Shown: positions 37,045 to 47,365 of the stretch, in pieces | Layout of the letters: each line of letters opens with the position of its first letter | How positions within the stretch are numbered: the first letter of the stretch is position 1 | Assembly: GCF_937863485.1 (NCBI RefSeq) | Contig: NZ_CALMFY010000103.1 | Coordinates: 62,001-126,000, forward strand | DNA from: an uncultured Nostoc sp. | GTDB lineage: Bacteria; Cyanobacteriota; Cyanobacteriia; Cyanobacteriales; Nostocaceae | Direction: 5' to 3' | Length of the DNA: 64,000 bases | The notes under the pieces: model-generated | Database searches by the model: none | The model's input: only the letters and a program-made list of their open reading frames with translations | Told to the model about the DNA's origin: nothing | Position numbers and translations under genes: made by a program

Positions 37045-40000
37045 ATGTCTCGAAAACGTCAGCGAGTCAAGGCAATTAAAAAAACCTTCAGACAAATTAG
37101 CAAGCAGTTTTTATCTGCAATTAACAAGCAAATCATTTGGCTAGTGCGGAATATTTCTGGCACTCAAAGAAGACGCAGTTCGGTGAATGCTGGCTTTATT
37201 TTACCAACAGTGGCGATGGTAATTTTGGTCGTCGTGCTGTTAACAACTGCAATTTTGTTTCGGTCTTTTGAGCGCTCTAAAAACGCTAGTAATGTCCGTG
37301 TGAATGAGGCTGTGCTTAACGCTGCTACCCCAGCAATTGATCGTGCTAGAGCAAAATTAGACAAGCTATTTGATGACCGCCGACTGCCACGAGCCACACC
37401 TTCAGATACAGTTTTAGAGAGTACCTTAAGTAGTACTGCTAATTTGCCTGAATATACTTTTGGAGACGAAACTCCACTAAATATCAATTATGGCACTGAA
37501 ACACCACTACCAACTGCATGGATGTTCCCTGTTGATACAAATAATAATGGGAAATTTGACACCTATACTCTTTATGGAATTTACTTCCGAACTCCGCCCA
37601 TAACTGCTGGCATATACAGCCGCGCTAGAAATCCTCTAGAGGCCAGAACACCGCCCATGACCTCTGGTAGTGTAAGCAACGGTTGTGAAGATACTCTAGG
37701 AACAAGTGCTAGTTTGGTGGGGAATACGGGCTGGGTTAATATTGCTAGTAAGCTGAAAAAAAGCTTTTTTGTTTACACTGCTAATGTTCCCATTACTAAC
37801 CCACCAGCGACTGGAAGTGATGCAGGTAAATACGAAGCTTTCCAAGGGAATAAAGGCTTTTCAAGTTTAGAATATCAACAAGACCGTGTACAACTAGCGC
37901 TAGTTAACAATGCGGTGGTTTATGACGATGATATAGAACTTACCCCTGGTCCCACATTTAACCTAAATGGAAGGATTTTAACTAATAGTAACTTCCTGAC
38001 CGGTAGTAATTCTCAAATTGTTACACTTTATCAGGTTAGTAGTAAAAATTCCTGTTTTTATGATGATGACAATGCCAAAATTGTTGTTGGTGGCAATTTA
38101 TCAGGAGGTGCTTTCACGGCTGAAGGTGATTACAACAACACTACTGGAGTGCATTTATTCCAAGGGCAAGGAGTTGATCCTAATCAAAGTCTTGGTGTTA
38201 AAGAGAACAAATCAGTAACGGAAGCACCGAAGAATATTGCCTACAATAGTCTAGCTTATGAAAAGCGCATTAATCTCTTGAAAGATGGGCAGATTGATAA
38301 CGCTGCATCTACTGACCCACAAGAAGTCAAAGATGGCATTGCAAAGCAATTAACAGTATTAAATCTAACTACGTCCACTGCCTCCACAGAGCAACAAGCT
38401 AGTATCCGTGATAACCAGCTAAGACTTTATTTTAAAAAACGTACACGGCGTGTACCTTATGGTGAAATTCCCTTTGGTGGAAATGCAGAAGGGACTTATC
38501 TTAAAACTACGGTGCTACAAGGAAGTGGTGATTCACTGCGTCCACCAGACACTTGGGTTTATCCCTTTGATGCTACTGATGGTCAAACTAAAACTAATTA
38601 TTCCAATTTAACACTTAACGTTAGTAATTCTAAGCTGTTACCTAGTGCTACAGAAACAACTAAGCAGCAAAAACTAGGTAAAGAACAATACGTTGGCGAT
38701 CGCATTTTGCTTGGTAATAACCTACCTGCATTGTGGTGGAACGGAACGACATTTATTGGTTCAGATAGCACAGATACCCAAAATATTACAACTATTAACT
38801 GGGATGACGGAACTGGAACTCGCAATCGTCGCAGTCGTGTACAGCAACTAGCTGATTTAGGAACTGTTGACCGAGATGGAGATTGGGAATCAACAGCTTC
38901 TAAAGTACCAACTACTCCTCAAGATCCTGTAGGCGGCTTACGGGTAGTGACTGGTGCAGGGATTTATTTGCCCAGTAATTTGATTGTTAGTAGTCCCAGC
39001 TTCACCGCAGCTACAACCCGAATTTGGTCAGATATGATGCCAGTTCCTTCGGGAACAGCTACCGTTGGAGCAAGCGCTGATCTTAGAGGTATAATAGGCG
39101 GTTTTGACTACAACGCAACAATCCAAGTATCAACTCAACCATATTTACGGATGCGGGCTACAGCAGTGTATCACTACCAAGCTAGTGGCTACAGTGCGAC
39201 AAATCCTGCACCCATTGCTTGTATAAGTAGTTACTATGACCCCACTAATAGCACTACAGCTAAGAACCTTGTAGGTCTTCCATACAATGTGGGTGGCAAC
39301 TCCCACAATGGTATTGTCTATGCAGCTCCAACAAAGGCTGTTTCTGACTATTCAGCTTTACTAGATTACCAAGCTAGTTTAAAGTATCCCAATGGGCGGT
39401 TGGTAAATAAAGTACTGAGCAAGGCTCTGTCAAAAATAGCTTCTTCTAAGACACTGTTACTCTCAGAGCAGTCTGCCATTGATACTGCTATTTGTGCCAT
39501 CCAAATATTAGACGGTACTATCGGCAGTCCAGATATTAGCGTTATCCCTCACGGTGCAATTTACGAAACTGCTTTTTTAGATGCAAGGCAGATTAAGGCA
39601 ATTCATAAAGATGTAGATGCAAGTGGTAACATCACCCCAGGTGTACAAACATTCACCAACGCTGATGGTGTAGGAGATGGCACTGGAACTGTAGCAAACC
39701 CGTCTACAGACTATGAACTCGCCAAAGAAACCCGCCAACCTCTGGAAATTCGCGCCACTGTATTAGACATTAGTAAGTTACGGACAACAACTTATCGCAC
39801 TACAACACCACAAGAATACTTAATTCCCAATAGCGGTATTATTTACGCTACTCGTGATGATGCACTTTTGGATTTGAGTGCTGCTTCTGGCATTACAGGA
39901 GCAGACACGGATACACAAAAACAGAACAAAGAAGATACTCAAAAATCAAGTAGCCCGGTAGACTTCAAACTTGACCCAACTCGCCGTCCCAACGCCATCA

Positions 40001-41598
40001 TGTTAATCAATGGCAACCCAATCTGGCGTGTTCAGAGTTTCAGAGATGCAGAAAAAGGCTTGATTTTAGCTTCTAACTTGCCTGTATATATTAAAGGCGA
40101 CTTTAATAAACATACCCAAGAAGAGTTTAATACAGCTCTAACTAGTGATTTGAGCAATTTTTACTCTCGCACGGCATCAGACCGTAATAAAAACTTTGCT
40201 TGTCGTACTGGTGATGCTAGACTACCAAACTGTACCACTGGAGACGAATGGCGACCTGCCAGCGTGTTGTCAGATGCGATCACACTTCTTTCTAATAACT
40301 TCACGTGGGGCTACCGCAATGATGGAGACTATGACCTGAATAATAACTTGGGGGATACTAGTTCCATTATCGGTGATACTGTTGCTACTCCCGTTATTCA
40401 CGGATTTAAGAAAAATGGGTTTGATACCAACAATACTAATGTCATCAATGCTGCTTGGTATGGTACTGACGGCTTGCCCAAAGACCTTGATACTACAGCT
40501 AGTGGTACTCAAGGTAGTTCTTACTTAAATAACTTTGTTACACCCATCCAGCGAAGGAGAAATGCCCCAGAGTATTTAATGGAGGTTTGCCCGAAACTAC
40601 CTGTTTCAGCTTGCAATCCGGGTACTGATTGGTACGTAACAGTACCCGCTGATGGTGGTCTAAGAGCCTCTGATGCTACTGGAAATTTTCTTATTGCTAC
40701 CCATAAAGCAGGTACAACAGCAATATTACCGACTGATTCTAAATATCTTGCCTATCCTCGACGTGTTGCCTTTCTCCGTAATGCAGCTGGAGTACTCACA
40801 GTTGATAGTAATAAACCAACCATTATAGGTATCAAGGACGGCGCAATAACTCAATTCCCATTGAGTAGTTTTGATTCTACCAATAGGCCAGATTCCAAAG
40901 ATAATGCTCTATGGTTCCAAACAACTACTCCTAATGACGATACTAAACCGCCAAAGGTTACTCTAGGCTCAGGTACAAGCGATCAACCAATTTTATCGCC
41001 AGTTTTACAAATTCAAGTGGCTTTCGGCACTGATGAAAGTGCATCACCAACATCAACTAGCAGAATAGGTCCTAGCAATACACAGGATAGTAACTGGATG
41101 CAACAAGCAACATCTACTACCTTCAACCTAGCAGCAGCAGGCGGAGACACCCCAGCTCGTCCTACAGAAGATAATGGTGGTTTACACAACTTTGTCCGTT
41201 TCCTGGAAAATTGGAACCCAACTAGTGACTTAAACGCAGCTATTCCAGCTATAATTAACGGTTCTTTTATCCAAAGAACTCGTAGTGTCTATGCTACTGC
41301 ACCATTTGTAGCATACTTAAATGGCTCATCTCTGGCAGCATATCCGATCGCTAATTCTAATGGTCAAGTACCTTTTTACCTGGCTCCCAAACGGAAGTGG
41401 GGTTATGATGTCGGTTTGCTGTCGCAATCACCAGACGCATTTTCACAAAAATTAGCGATAACGCCAGATGACAGACCCAATGAGTATTTCCGGGAAGTTG
41501 GTCGAGATGACGCATGGGTGCAAACGTTGTTGTGTGCCAAAAAAGCCTCAGATAACACTACTTATGCCGTCGATGCCGATCAACGTAGCTGTAGTTAA
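37045..41598 (+). CDS. hpsA: Hormogonium polysaccharide biosynthesis protein HpsA
   Basis: A 1517-residue protein that heads the hps locus. A basic cytoplasmic stretch of about 47 residues is followed by a pilin-like segment, NAGFILPTVAMVILVVVLLT, with Gly50-Phe51 as a possible prepilin cleavage site; Glu at position 5 is absent. The rest is a long extracytoplasmic region rich in Thr, Ser, Asn and Asp, with no enzyme motif recognised. HpsA of Nostoc punctiforme is needed for gliding of hormogonia and for polysaccharide export. Order and composition of the following genes support the assignment. Pseudopilin gene hpsB begins 29 bases after the stop. Confidence 0.92.
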   Translation: MSRKRQRVKAIKKTFRQISKQFLSAINKQIIWLVRNISGTQRRRSSVNAGFILPTVAMVILVVVLLTTAILFRSFERSKNASNVRVNEAVLNAATPAIDRARAKLDKLFDDRRLPRATPSDTVLESTLSSTANLPEYTFGDETPLNINYGTETPLPTAWMFPVDTNNNGKFDTYTLYGIYFRTPPITAGIYSRARNPLEARTPPMTSGSVSNGCEDTLGTSASLVGNTGWVNIASKLKKSFFVYTANVPITNPPATGSDAGKYEAFQGNKGFSSLEYQQDRVQLALVNNAVVYDDDIELTPGPTFNLNGRILTNSNFLTGSNSQIVTLYQVSSKNSCFYDDDNAKIVVGGNLSGGAFTAEGDYNNTTGVHLFQGQGVDPNQSLGVKENKSVTEAPKNIAYNSLAYEKRINLLKDGQIDNAASTDPQEVKDGIAKQLTVLNLTTSTASTEQQASIRDNQLRLYFKKRTRRVPYGEIPFGGNAEGTYLKTTVLQGSGDSLRPPDTWVYPFDATDGQTKTNYSNLTLNVSNSKLLPSATETTKQQKLGKEQYVGDRILLGNNLPALWWNGTTFIGSDSTDTQNITTINWDDGTGTRNRRSRVQQLADLGTVDRDGDWESTASKVPTTPQDPVGGLRVVTGAGIYLPSNLIVSSPSFTAATTRIWSDMMPVPSGTATVGASADLRGIIGGFDYNATIQVSTQPYLRMRATAVYHYQASGYSATNPAPIACISSYYDPTNSTTAKNLVGLPYNVGGNSHNGIVYAAPTKAVSDYSALLDYQASLKYPNGRLVNKVLSKALSKIASSKTLLLSEQSAIDTAICAIQILDGTIGSPDISVIPHGAIYETAFLDARQIKAIHKDVDASGNITPGVQTFTNADGVGDGTGTVANPSTDYELAKETRQPLEIRATVLDISKLRTTTYRTTTPQEYLIPNSGIIYATRDDALLDLSAASGITGADTDTQKQNKEDTQKSSSPVDFKLDPTRRPNAIMLINGNPIWRVQSFRDAEKGLILASNLPVYIKGDFNKHTQEEFNTALTSDLSNFYSRTASDRNKNFACRTGDARLPNCTTGDEWRPASVLSDAITLLSNNFTWGYRNDGDYDLNNNLGDTSSIIGDTVATPVIHGFKKNGFDTNNTNVINAAWYGTDGLPKDLDTTASGTQGSSYLNNFVTPIQRRRNAPEYLMEVCPKLPVSACNPGTDWYVTVPADGGLRASDATGNFLIATHKAGTTAILPTDSKYLAYPRRVAFLRNAAGVLTVDSNKPTIIGIKDGAITQFPLSSFDSTNRPDSKDNALWFQTTTPNDDTKPPKVTLGSGTSDQPILSPVLQIQVAFGTDESASPTSTSRIGPSNTQDSNWMQQATSTTFNLAAAGGDTPARPTEDNGGLHNFVRFLENWNPTSDLNAAIPAIINGSFIQRTRSVYATAPFVAYLNGSSLAAYPIANSNGQVPFYLAPKRKWGYDVGLLSQSPDAFSQKLAITPDDRPNEYFREVGRDDAWVQTLLCAKKASDNTTYAVDADQRSCS

Positions 41599-41627
41599 TC
41601 TTTAATTTCTAGAAACGGTGAGTAACT

Positions 41628-42350
41628 ATGATTAAGCCCAAACCACAGCAAGTAACTCAACCATCAGGTGAGTCTGGTTTTACGATCATTGAGTCACTGA
41701 TAGCACTACTCGTAGTTGCTATTTTACTAACAGCGATCGCACCTGTAATCGTCTTGGCAACAGCAACGCGAGTTCAGTCTCGACGGGTGGAGCTTTCAAC
41801 CCAAGCGGCAAAAACATTCATTGATGGTATCAGAACTGGAGCTATTACAGCGCCAAGTACAGTTATTACACTTGCTGCTCCTACATCAGCTGCGCCCAGA
41901 CGCATTTCAGATGTAGCTGCTGTAGCAGCTACAGCAGCTACACCAGCTACACCAGCCGTAACAGGTAGACCACAAGACTATTTAATTAACACTACAAATA
42001 TGGCTGCTCCCACATCAGCAACTGGTCTGTATTGTTTTAACAAAAATGGTCAGCTAAATCCGCCCGATTGTACTAGCGATTTATTTTATATTCAGGCTGG
42101 TCGAATTGTCCAAAGTACTGGGGTAAACGATGGCTATCGTCTGGGAATTAGGGTTTATCGAGCAGATGCTGACTTTCCCTTAACAGCCAGCACTGTTGAT
42201 ACTAAAAACACACAAACACCTTTCACTGGTGGATTAGGTAGCCGCAAAGCACCATTAATTGAAATGACAACCGACATCGGCAACAGTACCACTACATTTC
42301 AGGCTTTATGTCAACGACTGGGTACTGCAACAAATCAAACTTGCCAATAA
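41628..42350 (+). CDS. hpsB: Hormogonium polysaccharide secretion pseudopilin HpsB
   Basis: A 240-residue type IV/II pseudopilin. The prepilin site is SGFTIIES: cleavage after Gly17, Phe18 first and Glu22 at position 5, followed by a 20-residue hydrophobic helix. The globular part has an Ala/Thr/Pro-rich loop (AATAATPATPAV) encoded by short tandem repeats at about 41920-41960, a likely length-variable spot. Pseudopilins of this locus are thought to form a type II-like device for polysaccharide secretion, processed by the general prepilin peptidase. It lies between hpsA and hpsC in one transcription direction. Confidence 0.9.
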   Translation: MIKPKPQQVTQPSGESGFTIIESLIALLVVAILLTAIAPVIVLATATRVQSRRVELSTQAAKTFIDGIRTGAITAPSTVITLAAPTSAAPRRISDVAAVAATAATPATPAVTGRPQDYLINTTNMAAPTSATGLYCFNKNGQLNPPDCTSDLFYIQAGRIVQSTGVNDGYRLGIRVYRADADFPLTASTVDTKNTQTPFTGGLGSRKAPLIEMTTDIGNSTTTFQALCQRLGTATNQTCQ

Positions 42351-42417
42351 AAAACTGGGCAAGTTCATATTATGCGAGCGATCGCTGTGCATCTATTAGC
42401 AAAGAGAATACCGCAGT

Positions 42418-43437
42418 ATGATAAGGGCACTAAAATTTCTGCTCACTAAACAGCTGAACCGCTCCAAGCGCATTAAGCAAGTTGATGGTTTTACCCTAAT
42501 TGAATTGTTGGTAGGCATGATCATGGCGTTCCTGATCATCACGCCGTTGCTAGGATTCATGATCAATATTCTGGACACTGATCGAAAGGAACAAGCCAAG
42601 GCAAATTCTGAGCAAGAAATTCAAGCTGCACTAGATTACATTGCCCGTGATTTACAACAGGCAATCTATATTTATGATGCTACTGGAATTGGTTGTCTAA
42701 CCGGTACTGCTGATACTAATACTTGCCCAAACGCAAGTACGAATCAACTACCTAGCCCAACTGCAACAGATAGAGTTCCTGTGCTTGTCTTTTGGAAACG
42801 AGAATTAGTTAGTAAAGCAATTACAATTACAGGCACTCAAAAAGATGATACTTTTGTTTACTCATTAGTTGCCTACTATTTAATTAAAGACACTAGTACT
42901 ACTTGGTCTAACGCTGCTCGTATCGCCCGATGGCAAATTAGGGATGGTGTAGCAGATCCCAGCAGTACAGCAACTTGTGGGAAGTATATAACCGGTCACT
43001 GTCCTGATCCAGGTTTTGCTTTATTTAAACTCGATGGAGCAGGCACGATAACACAAAAGATGAATGCTTGGACAAAAGCTACAGCAAGTTACACTGCCGA
43101 TACTACAGTACTTGTTGACTTTATTGATCAAACCAAAAATGACGATGTGCCAGCAGCGCTACCAGTAACATGCCCCCCTAACCCCCCTAGTCCTGTCCTC
43201 CCTATATGGGCACAAGTACCACAAGAAATAACCAGCTTTAATACTCGCGCTACGGGTAAAATGACCAGTTTTTCTGCCTGTATTGATAAAGCTAATACAA
43301 CAGCACAAGTATTTTTACGAGGTAATGCACTCGCACGCTTACAAAACGATAACCTTAATTATAAAGATAGCAGCAAAACTTATTTTCCAAATGCAAATAT
43401 ACGAGTACAGGGACGTGGATACTTATTTACTAAATAG
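42418..43437 (+). CDS. hpsC: Hormogonium polysaccharide secretion pseudopilin HpsC
   Basis: A 339-residue pseudopilin with prepilin site DGFTLIEL: Gly24, Phe25 first, Glu29 at position 5. It then has a hydrophobic helix containing two Met-rich segments. The size and the region after the helix (DTDRKEQAKANSEQEIQAAL) resemble PulJ/GspJ-type pseudopilins. Residues about 251-265 (VTCPPNPPSPVLPIW) are encoded by a CCCCCTAACCCCCCTAG-type repeat like that at 36505-36525, so a dispersed repeat seems to have entered the reading frame. It sits 67 bases after hpsB and 29 before the next pseudopilin gene. Confidence 0.9.
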   Translation: MIRALKFLLTKQLNRSKRIKQVDGFTLIELLVGMIMAFLIITPLLGFMINILDTDRKEQAKANSEQEIQAALDYIARDLQQAIYIYDATGIGCLTGTADTNTCPNASTNQLPSPTATDRVPVLVFWKRELVSKAITITGTQKDDTFVYSLVAYYLIKDTSTTWSNAARIARWQIRDGVADPSSTATCGKYITGHCPDPGFALFKLDGAGTITQKMNAWTKATASYTADTTVLVDFIDQTKNDDVPAALPVTCPPNPPSPVLPIWAQVPQEITSFNTRATGKMTSFSACIDKANTTAQVFLRGNALARLQNDNLNYKDSSKTYFPNANIRVQGRGYLFTK

Positions 43438-43466
43438 ATAAATGCTGAAGTTCAAAGGATTACTTA

Positions 43467-44165
43467 ATGGCAGCCATTATGGAAAAGTTAAGTTTGAAGT
43501 TATTTAACCTAAACAGTAGAAATGAAACCAGTAAACACCAATATCTAATTAACAGGCTGCGCTATGCTTCTGGATACAACCAACAAGATGCTGGCTTTAG
43601 CTTGCTGGAATTACTCATAGTAATTCTGATGATCGGAATTTTAGCAGCGATCGCAGCTCCTGGTTGGGTTGCCTTTGTAAATCGACAGCAGGTAAATAAG
43701 GCTAATGACGCCGTTTTAGCCGCACTGCAAGAAGCACAACGCCAAGCTAAAAACAAAAAACTTAGCTATAGTGTCAGCTTCAAAGTTGAAGACAACCTTC
43801 CGAAGTTCCTTATTTATCAGGGTGCTGTTACACCGACTTCAGGTGTTGTGTGGAAGTCTTTAGGCGAGGATATGGCGTCTAATCCAGGGCAAGTTCTACT
43901 GTATACTAATATTTCTGCTTCTAATACAAAAAATACCACTGGTAACATAGTTGAGACTACACCAGGAATCGGCATTATTACTTTTGACTACATGGGTGTT
44001 TTGGCACATAAGTCTGACGGTAGTGATGCTAATACACCTTTAAAAGTGATGGTAGCTGCACCCAAAACAGGAACTACTGAAGCTGGTGCATTTAAACGCT
44101 GTGTCATTGTGGAAACTCTCCTTGGGGGAATGCGAACAGCGAAAGACACTGCGTGCAGCAATTAA
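43467..44165 (+). CDS. hpsD: Pseudopilin, HpsD position
   Basis: A 232-residue GspH/FimT-type pseudopilin. The leader is unusually long (43 residues) and the site AGFSLLELL gives Phe44 first and Glu48 at position 5, followed by a hydrophobic helix ending AAPGWVAF. The mature part ends with two cysteines (KRCVIVETLLGG and DTACSN), a pattern shared with the HpsH-like pseudopilin at 47343. The symbol is assigned from its place in the A-K order. A strong inverted repeat follows at 44218-44264, before the glycosyltransferase genes. Confidence 0.82.
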   Translation: MAAIMEKLSLKLFNLNSRNETSKHQYLINRLRYASGYNQQDAGFSLLELLIVILMIGILAAIAAPGWVAFVNRQQVNKANDAVLAALQEAQRQAKNKKLSYSVSFKVEDNLPKFLIYQGAVTPTSGVVWKSLGEDMASNPGQVLLYTNISASNTKNTTGNIVETTPGIGIITFDYMGVLAHKSDGSDANTPLKVMVAAPKTGTTEAGAFKRCVIVETLLGGMRTAKDTACSN

Positions 44166-44217
44166 ATAATTTTTTTGGTAGCAAAACCTATAAAAAATTC
44201 CATATAAATACGGTACG

Positions 44218-44270
44218 GAAAACTGCACTTTGAGAGCAAAATTGTAATATCTAGTGCAGTTTTCTGATTT
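44218..44270 (+). terminator. Hairpin between hpsD and hpsE
   Basis: Perfect 12-bp arms GAAAACTGCACT (44218-44229) and AGTGCAGTTTTC (44253-44264), followed by TGATTTT. It could act as a partial terminator or processing site between the pseudopilin and the glycosyltransferase parts of the locus. Confidence 0.5.
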
Positions 44271-44313
44271 TAATACCTGAAAAATCGCCCTAATAAAATG
44301 TAACTTTTGTCAA

Positions 44314-45273
44314 ATGACTGAAAACCTTGACTTTACTGTAGCTATCCCAACTTATAACGGTGAAAGTCGTTTGCCTGAACTACTAGAGCGACTAAAAAAC
44401 CAACTTCACACCGAAAATTTATTTTGGGAAATTATAGTTGTAGACAATAACAGCACTGATAATACAGCTAAAGTTGTTCAAACCTATCAACAAAATTGGC
44501 AGTGTCCTTACCCTTTAAAGTATTGCTTTGAAGCGCGACAGGGAGCAGCTTATGCCCGAAAAAGGGCAGTGCAACAAGCTGAAGGTAGATTCATAGGTTT
44601 TCTAGATGATGACAACTACCCAGCATCAAATTGGGTATCCCAAGCTGTTGCTTTTGGTGAAAAGTATCCCAAGGCAGGAGCTTATGGCAGTCAAATTCAC
44701 CCTGACTGGGAAGTAGAACCACCAGAAAACTTTCAGCGAATTGCTCCATTCTTGGCAATTACAGAGCGAGGTAATTTACCGCTATTATATGAAGCAGCCA
44801 AAAAATTACTACCTCCCTCTGCCGGACTTGTTGTCCGTAGACAAGCTTGGGCTAAAAGTGTACCAGAGAAGTCTATTTTAACTGGGAGAGTTAAAGGCAA
44901 TATGCTTACCAGTGAAGACTTAGAAATGTTGTCTTACATCCAAAAATCAGGATGGGAGATTTGGTATAACCCAGAAATGGAAATTTCTCACAAAATCCCA
45001 ACTTTTCGGTTACAAAAAGATTATTTGATTCCGTTTTTTAGAGGTATTGGACTTAGCCGTTATGTAACGAGAATGGTTAACATAAAACAGGTGTATAGAC
45101 CAATTGCTCTTTTATCTTATATGATTAATGATCTGCGTAAAATAACTTTACACTTACTCAAATATCGAACTAAGCTAAAACATGATTTAGTAGTTGCTTG
45201 TGAAATGGAACTTTTTTTAAGTAGTTTCATGAGTCCTTTTTATCTTTGGAAAAATGGATATTTTAAAAAATAA
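44314..45273 (+). CDS. hpsE: Hormogonium polysaccharide glycosyltransferase HpsE
   Basis: A 319-residue GT-A fold family 2 glycosyltransferase. It begins with VAIPTYNGESRLPELLERL, the nucleotide-binding VVDNNSTDNTAKVV follows, and the metal-binding FLDDDNYPA supplies the DxD motif. The C-terminal third has a basic, amphipathic end likely to touch the membrane, where sugar transfer to a lipid carrier would occur. It has about the same length and order of motifs as the next gene (45295), so the two probably arose by tandem duplication. Acceptor and sugar are unknown. Confidence 0.88.
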   Translation: MTENLDFTVAIPTYNGESRLPELLERLKNQLHTENLFWEIIVVDNNSTDNTAKVVQTYQQNWQCPYPLKYCFEARQGAAYARKRAVQQAEGRFIGFLDDDNYPASNWVSQAVAFGEKYPKAGAYGSQIHPDWEVEPPENFQRIAPFLAITERGNLPLLYEAAKKLLPPSAGLVVRRQAWAKSVPEKSILTGRVKGNMLTSEDLEMLSYIQKSGWEIWYNPEMEISHKIPTFRLQKDYLIPFFRGIGLSRYVTRMVNIKQVYRPIALLSYMINDLRKITLHLLKYRTKLKHDLVVACEMELFLSSFMSPFYLWKNGYFKK

Positions 45274-45294
45274 ATTATCAAAAAGTTAGGTATT

Positions 45295-46287
45295 ATGACT
45301 AAATTAGTAGTTGAAAGTTTAGACATTAGCGTAGCCATTCCTACATATAATGGAGCAACCCGTTTACCTAGAATTTTGGATAAGCTATTAACCCAGACAG
45401 GAGTAGAAAAACTTAACTGGGAAATTATTATTGTGGATAACAATAGTTCTGATAATACATCTGAAATAATCCAGAATTACCAAAAAATATATGATGGAAA
45501 CTGTCATTTCAGATATTTTTTAGAAACCGAACAGGGAGCCGCTTTTGCACGACTGCGGGCAGTACGTGAAGCTAGAGGGCAGCTAATTGCATTTCTAGAT
45601 GATGATAACTTACCTGCACCTGATTGGTTATCGGAAGCATATACCTTTGGATTAGGGCATCCTCAAGCAGGTGCTTGGAGTGGACAGATTCATGGAGATT
45701 TTGAAGTAAAGCCGCCAGAAAATTTTGAAAGAATTCAAGCTTTTTTAGCTATCAGAGAACATGGCTCAAATCCACATTTATTTGATGCTGATAATTTAAG
45801 ACTTCCTCCTGGGGCGGCGCTTGTTGTTCGGAAAAAAGTATGGTGTGAAAATGTACCACAACGGCCTAATTTAAGCGGGAAGTTGCCTGGTATTTTGGTG
45901 CAGGGTGATGACTATGAACCATTGCTTTACATACATTATGCAGGTTGGCAAATTTGGTATAACCCTACCATGCATACTTATCATCAAATACCACATTGGC
46001 GACTTGAGAAAGATTACCTCTTAACTCTGGCACGCGGCTGTGGCTTGTGTATTTTCCAGTTACGCTTGATAAATACTAAAAATTGGCAAAAACCAATAGT
46101 GTTTGTGAAAACTATTTTAGGAAATTTACGCCGAGCATTACAGCACTTCATTCAGTATAGAGGGCAATTGAAAAATAATCTAATTGCACTTTTTGAGGTG
46201 GAGTTTTACTTGGCTAGTATGATAAGTCCTCTTTACTACTTAAAATGTAATTTAGGCAGAGCATTAAAAAATAAATTAGCTCTATAA
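45295..46287 (+). CDS. hpsF: Glycosyltransferase family 2, HpsF position
   Basis: A 330-residue family 2 glycosyltransferase, clearly paralogous to the preceding gene: VAIPTYNGATRLPRILDKL, VDNNSSDNTSEIIQNYQ and FLDDDNLPAPDWL align position by position, as does the EQGAAFARLRAVREA helix. It starts 21 bases after its neighbour and ends one base before the next gene, which points to translational coupling. The symbol is given from gene order in the hps locus. It should add a sugar during assembly of hormogonium polysaccharide at the inner face of the membrane. Confidence 0.82.
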   Translation: MTKLVVESLDISVAIPTYNGATRLPRILDKLLTQTGVEKLNWEIIIVDNNSSDNTSEIIQNYQKIYDGNCHFRYFLETEQGAAFARLRAVREARGQLIAFLDDDNLPAPDWLSEAYTFGLGHPQAGAWSGQIHGDFEVKPPENFERIQAFLAIREHGSNPHLFDADNLRLPPGAALVVRKKVWCENVPQRPNLSGKLPGILVQGDDYEPLLYIHYAGWQIWYNPTMHTYHQIPHWRLEKDYLLTLARGCGLCIFQLRLINTKNWQKPIVFVKTILGNLRRALQHFIQYRGQLKNNLIALFEVEFYLASMISPLYYLKCNLGRALKNKLAL

Positions 46288-46288
46288 A

Positions 46289-47365
46289 ATGATGAGAACC
46301 AGCAAAAATTTACCAAAAATTTCTGTAATCATCCCCGCTTATAATAGTGAAAAGACTATTAAGCACACAATTCAGTCTGCTTTAAATCAAACTTTTACTA
46401 ACTTTGAATTAATTATAATAAATGATGGTTCACAAGACTCAACTTTAGAAGTTGTGACACAAATCCAAGACTCACGAATAAAAGTGTTTTCATATTCCAA
46501 TGCTGGCGGAAACGTCAGCCGTAACCGAGGGCTAGACCATGCAGTTGGAGAATTTGTTAGTTTTTTAGATGCAGATGATCTTTGGACACCTGATAAACTT
46601 CAGTGTCAGTTAAAAGCTCTGCAAGAAAATGTTACTACGAAAGTTGCTTACAGTTGGACTGATTATATTAATGCAAATGGTAAATTCTTACTTTTAGGCA
46701 AGCGCATTAATGTTAATGGAAATGTTTATGAAAATTTGTTAATAAATAACTTTTTAGAGAATGGTTCCAATCCCTTAATTTGTAGAAAAGCTTTAATTAC
46801 ATTAGGTGGCTTTGACGAATCTCTAAGTGCAGCTCAAGATTGGGATATGTGGCTGCGATTAGCCTCTAAATTTGATTTTATATGTGTACCATCTGTACAA
46901 ATCTTATATCGCATAAGTTATAATTCAGTTTCTTCCAATCTTGTCAGGCAGGAAAAAGCCTGCTTACAATTGCTTGAGAGAGCGTACAAGGTAAGACCAT
47001 CTCTACGAGACGCTACGCGAACGACACTTAAGCATAGTTGGAATATAAGCCTAGCAAATTTATATAAATACTTGACCTGCAAAGCCCTACAAGAGCCGTT
47101 TAATCAACAAAAAGCTATAGCTGCTGCTAGATTTCTGTGGAAGTATTTTATTAACGACCCTTCAAGACTTCAGAATATAAATTTCACCTTAAAATTGTTA
47201 TTGAAAATTATCATAATTTTTATCTTACCCACCTTACTCTACAGTATTACTAATCGACGCGAAGTAAGAAGCCAAGAAACTGAAACATTGCTCAACATCT
47301 GGGTAGCTAAAAACCGACCAGAAAACAAAAATGGATACCTAGATGCATTTACGATCTCTAGTTAA
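46289..47365 (+). CDS. hpsG: Glycosyltransferase family 2, HpsG position
   Basis: A 358-residue family 2 enzyme of a different subgroup: SVIIPAYNSEKTIKHTIQSAL, INDGSQDSTLEVV and FLDADDLWTPDKL, with the acceptor-site ED-like motif near AAQDWDMWLRLA. A hydrophobic stretch at about 303-316 (LLLKIIIIFILPTLL) suggests a membrane contact. Residues about 235-246 (RPSLRDATRTT) are encoded by CATCTCTACGAGACGCTACG, a dispersed Nostoc repeat read in frame. The gene overlaps the next pseudopilin gene by 23 bases. The symbol follows from gene order. Confidence 0.82.
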   Translation: MMRTSKNLPKISVIIPAYNSEKTIKHTIQSALNQTFTNFELIIINDGSQDSTLEVVTQIQDSRIKVFSYSNAGGNVSRNRGLDHAVGEFVSFLDADDLWTPDKLQCQLKALQENVTTKVAYSWTDYINANGKFLLLGKRINVNGNVYENLLINNFLENGSNPLICRKALITLGGFDESLSAAQDWDMWLRLASKFDFICVPSVQILYRISYNSVSSNLVRQEKACLQLLERAYKVRPSLRDATRTTLKHSWNISLANLYKYLTCKALQEPFNQQKAIAAARFLWKYFINDPSRLQNINFTLKLLLKIIIIFILPTLLYSITNRREVRSQETETLLNIWVAKNRPENKNGYLDAFTISS

